Assembly: GCA_030590525.1 (NCBI GenBank)
Contig: JAUUYI010000055.1
Span: forward strand, 1-9,540
Direction: 5' to 3'
Length of the DNA: 9,540 bases
From: Sedimenticola sp.
Lineage (GTDB): Bacteria; Pseudomonadota; Gammaproteobacteria; Chromatiales; Chromatiaceae
Shown: piece by piece, positions 7,547 through 9,540 of the stretch
Position numbering within the stretch: position 1 is the stretch's first letter
Layout: the number at the start of each line of letters is the position of its first letter
Position numbers and translations under genes: made by a program
The notes under the pieces: generated by a model
Databases searched by the model: none
What the model saw: only the letters and a program-made list of their open reading frames with translations
Told to the model about the DNA's origin: nothing

Positions 7547-7583
7547 CTCGTACTCCAACAATATAACCATGTTGGAGTACGAG
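7547..7583. repeat. Strong 14-bp hairpin
   Basis: CTCGTACTCCAACA (7547-7560) and TGTTGGAGTACGAG (7570-7583) are perfect inverted copies around the 9-base loop ATATAACCA. No poly-U follows on either strand. It looks like a dispersed intergenic hairpin repeat or an RNA stability element rather than a canonical terminator, and may act as a bidirectional transcript end after the DUF302 gene. Confidence 0.75.
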
Positions 7584-7694
7584 TCCTTGATCCTGCGATC
7601 TACAGGGATGTATTCACAGCGCCTTCCGGAACAAACATCCCATGACCGCCACGCTTCGCAGATAAAGCCGGTCAGTTACAAAAAGACAAATAAA

Positions 7695-7760
7695 AACAAT
7701 AGGTAATAGGTGTTATTATAATTGTTCCACTATTGTTATAGTTAAAGTATGTGATATTCT
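7695..7760 (+). promoter_or_regulatory. Candidate promoter(s) and operator upstream of the coiled-coil gene
   Basis: A consensus -10 TATAAT lies at 7717-7722 with only a poor -35. A second candidate is TTGTTA (7733-7738), 16 bases, TATTCT (7755-7760). AACAATAG (7695-7702) and CTATTGTT (7730-7737) form an 8-bp inverted repeat that brackets the first -10 and overlaps the second -35, as an operator would. Pattern evidence only. Confidence 0.4.
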
Positions 7761-7782
7761 CAGCGATTGATTTGTAATTAAT

Positions 7783-7804
7783 AACCTGGTGTAGTTTCCA
7801 GGTT
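7783..7804 (+). promoter_or_regulatory. Leader hairpin next to the ribosome binding site
   Basis: AACCTGG (7783-7789) pairs with CCAGGTT (7798-7804) around an 8-base loop. It ends directly before the GAGGG ribosome binding site (7805-7809), which lies 10 bases from the ATG at 7820. The hairpin could tune translation or protect the 5-prime end of a short leader. Confidence 0.5.
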
Positions 7805-7819
7805 GAGGGTTGGCAAACT

Positions 7820-8326
7820 ATGGTCGAGCAACAGAAACCACCTCAGCAGAAGGCCGAGCAGGAGAAGATGGAGTACTCTCTGGACCGGCTTTCAGAGGCG
7901 TTTGAGACCAGTGCCCGGCGCTGGGAACTGATTGTCTATCCTTCACTTTTTGCCTTCATTATCCTGGCGGGTTATGGCTTCTTTCTGATCTACAGTCTGA
8001 CAAGAGACGTCCACTATCTGGCCATCAGTGTGGATTCCAATATGACGGTCCTGGCCAGCAACATGCAAAATGTATCGGACAACATGACGCATATGACTGC
8101 CGACATCAAAACAATGTCGTCCAGTCTTATCGATATCAACCGGAAGGTAGGCACTCTCGAGCCGATGCTGACCAATATCAACTCCATGGACCAATCAATG
8201 GGCTCCATGGACCGGGCGATTCAATCCATTACTGTGTCGACCCACAACATGCGTGGTGATATGGCGATTATGAATCGGAATGTCTCCCGGCCCATGTCGT
8301 TCATGAATACGTTCTTACCCTGGTAG
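7820..8326 (+). CDS. Single-pass membrane protein with Met/Asn-rich coiled coil
   Basis: The 168-residue protein has a Gln/Lys/Glu-rich cytoplasmic-looking start (1-18), an SEAFETSARRWELIVYP segment (25-41), one membrane helix (about 38-59) and a ~95-residue helical region. In that region Met, Val and Ile recur at heptad-like spacing (M75, M82, M89, I96, then many SMD/NM repeats at 118-132), suggesting a parallel coiled coil. It ends with NVSRPMSFMNTFLPW (154-168), a tail I believe is conserved in a family of hypothetical proteins from sulfur-oxidising Gammaproteobacteria; this is from memory. There is no catalytic motif. The shape resembles the sensor or stalk part of a chemoreceptor without its signalling tip. 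The gene has its own candidate promoter and lies downstream of the ParA/DUF302 pair. A membrane scaffold or adaptor is possible, but the function is unknown. Confidence 0.8.
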   Translation: MVEQQKPPQQKAEQEKMEYSLDRLSEAFETSARRWELIVYPSLFAFIILAGYGFFLIYSLTRDVHYLAISVDSNMTVLASNMQNVSDNMTHMTADIKTMSSSLIDINRKVGTLEPMLTNINSMDQSMGSMDRAIQSITVSTHNMRGDMAIMNRNVSRPMSFMNTFLPW

Positions 8327-8335
8327 GAGGCAGGC

Positions 8336-8414
8336 CGCTCCTGTACATCCTGTACGCGCGGCATTGATACATCCATGTACGGCAGATGCCGGGAGCGACG
8401 CCGTACAAGGATGT
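8336..8414. repeat. Nested palindromic repeat element
   Basis: Several inverted pairs are nested: CGCTCC (8336-8341) with GGAGCG (8392-8397), CGGCAT (8359-8364) with ATGCCG (8386-8391), and TACAT (8368-8372) with ATGTA (8375-8379). An alternative pairing joins ACATCCTGTACG (8345-8356) and CGTACAAGGATGT (8402-8414). The segment is non-coding and starts 10 bases after the coiled-coil gene's stop. It abuts the sulfotransferase remnant, so it may mark the junction where that gene was cut. It may also end transcription of the upstream gene. Confidence 0.6.
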
Positions 8415-8717
8415 GCCAGAGCAAAGTGTACTCCGAGTGAAAGTGTACTCCGAGTGAAGTATGAGGATATATGTGAGCAAACAGAACGGGAGATGCGGCG
8501 AATCAGTGAATTCTTGGGAGTAGGATTTGAAAGCTCGATGCTGAAACGGAACCTCGTTGCAATACATCACCTTGGCGGAAGCCCATCCAAATATGTCGGA
8601 AGGGAGGAGAAGATAAGGCTTGACCGATCCTACGAGGAGCATCTTACACCGGTGCAGCGAGTCTGGCTGCATCGTCTGGTGAGAAAAGAGGCGGATCTCT
8701 GGGGCTACACTTCGTGA
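8401..8717 (+). pseudogene. Sulfotransferase C-terminal remnant, frameshifted
   Basis: Only the last ~95 residues of a PAPS-dependent sulfotransferase-family protein remain. The clear part reads SVLRVKYEDI (the family's R-Y-E-D motif), then EREMRRISEFLGV, HHLGGSPSKYVG, and KIRLDRSYEEHLTPVQRVWLHR up to WGYTS. The nucleotide-binding N-terminal part is missing. A 17-bp unit is duplicated in tandem at 8423-8456. With one copy removed, the upstream frame P-Y-K-D-V-P-E-Q-S runs straight into V-L-R-V-K-Y-E-D. As it stands, the duplication shifts the frame and the upstream frame stops at 8455-8457. Such enzymes often decorate exopolysaccharides, which fits the flippase remnant facing it. An ATG at 8364 opens the frame but lies in the palindromic repeat, so I do not regard it as a real start. 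Confidence 0.75.
8423..8456 (+). repeat. 17-bp perfect tandem duplication
   Basis: AAAGTGTACTCCGAGTG occurs at 8423-8439 and again immediately at 8440-8456. Seventeen is not a multiple of three, so the duplication breaks the sulfotransferase reading frame. It looks like a replication-slippage event and probably a recent one, as the two copies are identical. Confidence 0.95.
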
Positions 8718-8741
8718 TCTGCGGCGAAACGAGGCATGGGT

Positions 8742-9306
8742 TCAATGGGGTGTGTACAACTGTTTCAGTGAAAATGGAGAAACATGCGTCTTTATTCTCA
8801 TGGCCTTCAGGCAGTATATCCACATCGTAATACTTTGCAGGGCTCTGCCAGTTGCAGCGCCAGTCGCGACGCCCAGAATACCATGGGTCTTTACCAGCAG
8901 CAGGCTGGTACCTATGCAATTACTCCTGCGCAAATTCCGATGAGCATCGCTGCGGTCTGGTGACCGCTCATAGCCATCAGTACCCCGGGGGAGCCCACCG
9001 CCACGTTTATTGTATGTCCAGCAACCAGCACGATCAGAACATTCCATCCAGAGGTGTAAGCTGGACCAAACACCATAGCAAGGATCTCGCCGGAAGCCAG
9101 GAAAACAATGATGGCAATCAGGGTGGAAGGCAGGGCCATTATTGCCGCGGCGGTTTGTAATATCTTCTCTACCCGGGCGTTGTCATTCATTACAGAAAGT
9201 TGGGCAATGGTGGAGGCAATAATTCTGTTGCTGATGAACAGGGGTAACTGTACCAGTTTGGCGAGCCTTGATGCCGCGCCATAGATAGCGACATCTGCCT
9301 GACACA
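8742..9306 (-). pseudogene. Wzx-type polysaccharide flippase remnant, truncated and frameshifted
   Basis: Reading the minus strand from about 9306, the frame gives QADVAIYGAASRLAKLVQLP, FISNRIIASTIAQLSV, then MNDNARVEKILQTAAAIMAL up to MLIGICAGVIA and a TAG at 8914-8912. This is the C-terminal half of an O-antigen/exopolysaccharide flippase of the MATE-like (MVF) fold: the IYGAA, IAQL, FGPAY and GHTINVAVGSPGVLMAMSGHQ segments are typical. Right after the stop, the other frame continues the family pattern (GTSLLLVKTHGILGVATG, then ALQSITMWIYCLKAMRIKT) to a TGA at 8744-8742. A single-base loss near 8913 would explain this. About 187 codons survive of a usual 430-500, and the missing N-terminal half is cut off at the attC site. 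It converges on the sulfotransferase remnant with a gap of only 24 bases. Confidence 0.82.
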
Positions 9307-9309
9307 GGG

Positions 9310-9381
9310 GGCTAACGAGGCGCTTGCAGTCGGACGCTCCGCTCGTGCCTCGCTCTGCGCCGCTGAAGCGCAGCGTTAGCT
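9310..9381 (+). other. Integron attC recombination site (59-base element)
   Basis: The outer arms GCTAACG (9311-9317) and CGTTAGC (9374-9380) are perfect inverses, and the core GTTAGCT (9375-9381) is close to GTTRRRY. After a 2-base unpaired spacer on each side, GCGCTT-G-CAG (9320-9329) pairs with CTGAAGCGC (9363-9371), leaving G9326 unpaired. The stem continues CGG/CCG and CGC/GCG with T9330 and A9334 also unpaired on the same arm. Extrahelical bases on one arm are the structural hallmark of attC sites, which integron integrase recombines as folded single strands. The variable terminal loop is 9338-9356. By attC orientation, the cassette after it would start within the GTT core and run rightwards. 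No integrase gene or attI site is in the window. Confidence 0.82.
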
Positions 9382-9409
9382 CTTAAAAACCATCAATTTA
9401 GTCGCGCTA

Positions 9410-9437
9410 TTGCAATTCAATGTAATTACATTATAAT
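9410..9437 (+). promoter_or_regulatory. Cassette-borne sigma-70 promoter of the antitoxin gene
   Basis: TTGCAA (9410-9415), a 16-base spacer and a consensus TATAAT (9432-9437) lie about 36 bases upstream of the antitoxin ATG at 9473. Toxin-antitoxin cassettes in integron arrays commonly carry their own promoter, unlike most promoterless cassettes. Confidence 0.65.
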
Positions 9438-9440
9438 TAC
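9422..9440. promoter_or_regulatory. Operator-like inverted repeat over the -10
   Basis: GTAATTA (9422-9428) and TAATTAC (9434-9440) are perfect inverted copies with a 5-base spacer, covering the TATAAT box. AbrB/MazE-type antitoxins dimerise and bind palindromes at their own promoter, so this is a likely autoregulatory site. Confidence 0.6.
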
Positions 9441-9466
9441 CTCGTGATTCATTTATTTCATGAGGT
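9439..9466 (+). promoter_or_regulatory. Hairpin masking the antitoxin ribosome binding site
   Basis: ACCTCGTGA (9439-9447) can pair with TCATGAGGT (9458-9466) as a 9-bp RNA stem with a single G-U wobble and a 10-base loop. The right arm contains the GAGG ribosome binding site (9462-9465), 7 bases before the ATG. Folding would hide the site, suggesting translational control of the antitoxin. Confidence 0.5.
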
Positions 9467-9472
9467 TACTAT

Positions 9473-9540
9473 ATGGCACATTTAGTTAAAATCGGTAATT
9501 CTCAAGGCATCAGAATACCTAAACCACTTATACAGCAAGC
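9473..9540 (+). CDS. MazE/AbrB/SpoVT-type antitoxin, N-terminal part (cut by window end)
   Basis: Only 22 full codons are visible: the product begins MAHLVKIGNSQGIRIPKPLI. VKIGNSQGIRIPK is the signature of the swapped-hairpin AbrB/MazE/SpoVT DNA-binding domain found in antitoxins of type II toxin-antitoxin systems. The protein would neutralise a cognate toxin and repress its own promoter. The toxin gene (MazF/PemK- or PIN-type in known pairs) should follow outside the window. The gene sits about 92 bases after the attC core in AT-rich sequence unlike the GC-rich genes to the left, which fits a mobile gene cassette. Confidence 0.85.
   Translation, partial: MAHLVKIGNSQGIRIPKPLIQQ

Larger units (their letters stand above)
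7390..7819. other. 430-bp gene-free interval with palindromes and an AT-rich promoter zone
   Basis: No credible gene is present; short open frames here have no ribosome binding site and run through palindromes. The left part is GC-rich and carries two hairpins (entered separately). From about 7680 to 7800 the sequence becomes strongly AT-rich, with promoter-like hexamers and an inverted repeat. It separates the ParA/DUF302 genes from the coiled-coil gene, so the latter is probably transcribed independently. No intrinsic terminator with a U-tract is seen after the DUF302 gene. Confidence 0.7.

Noticed and set aside
7547..7583. Rho-independent terminator after the DUF302 gene
   Set aside because: Strong stem but no run of T on either side; kept as a hairpin repeat only.
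7500..7706. Small plus-strand open frame (68 codons, GTG start) in the gene-free interval
   Set aside because: No ribosome binding site, runs through the perfect 14-bp hairpin, and gives an unremarkable low-quality sequence.
8423..8456. CRISPR-like direct repeat
   Set aside because: Only two copies, directly abutting with no spacer; a simple tandem duplication.
8364..8717. Reading the sulfotransferase remnant as an intact 117-residue gene from the ATG at 8364
   Set aside because: The start lies in a palindromic repeat, the first ~25 residues do not match the family, and the frame is joined only through the 17-bp duplication.
8852..9160. Plus-strand open frame of 102 codons opposite the flippase remnant
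   Set aside because: The minus strand carries clear flippase motifs in two frames; this is the complement.

Overview
The window looks like gammaproteobacterial chromosome. Codon use is GC-rich and the ribosome binding sites are ordinary. The gene content (an AcrB-type RND permease, a DUF302 protein, a lone ParA-type ATPase, a coiled-coil membrane protein ending in an NVSRPMSF-type tail) reminds me of sulfur-oxidising Gammaproteobacteria. That assignment is from memory, not from any search.

Layout. Positions 1-336 hold no gene but two palindromic elements: a Pseudomonas-type inverted REP pair (21-94) and a MITE-like long palindrome (143-271). Then come six apparently intact plus-strand genes. 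They are a large RND permease with a very unusual C-terminal extension (337-4425), a GTGA-overlapping gene for a secreted Tyr/Gly/Pro-rich protein (4422-5054), and a periplasmic DUF4412/LolA-like protein with an internal duplication (5187-5966). These are followed by a small orphan ParA-type ATPase (6100-6741), a membrane-anchored DUF302 protein (6811-7389) and, after a 430-bp regulatory-looking gap with several palindromes, a single-pass membrane coiled-coil protein (7820-8326).

From about 8330 the character changes. A palindromic repeat is followed by the C-terminal remnant of a sulfotransferase (plus strand), broken by a 17-bp tandem duplication. Converging on it is a frameshifted, N-terminally truncated Wzx-type polysaccharide flippase remnant (minus strand). 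Both look like debris of a surface-polysaccharide locus. The flippase remnant ends at a well-formed integron attC site (9310-9381). After it comes an AT-rich cassette-like segment with its own promoter, an operator-like inverted repeat, a hairpin that would mask the ribosome binding site, and the start of a MazE/AbrB-type antitoxin gene cut by the window end.

How the genes may work together: the RND permease and the two exported proteins form a plausible envelope export or lipid/hydrophobe-handling unit. No membrane-fusion protein or outer-membrane channel is visible. The ParA ATPase, DUF302 protein and coiled-coil membrane protein could be a second, membrane-associated positioning module. 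The histone-H1-like cytoplasmic tail of the RND permease makes a link to the nucleoid or to acidic partners conceivable, but this is speculation. The right end is an accessory region shaped by repeats, gene decay and an integron cassette.
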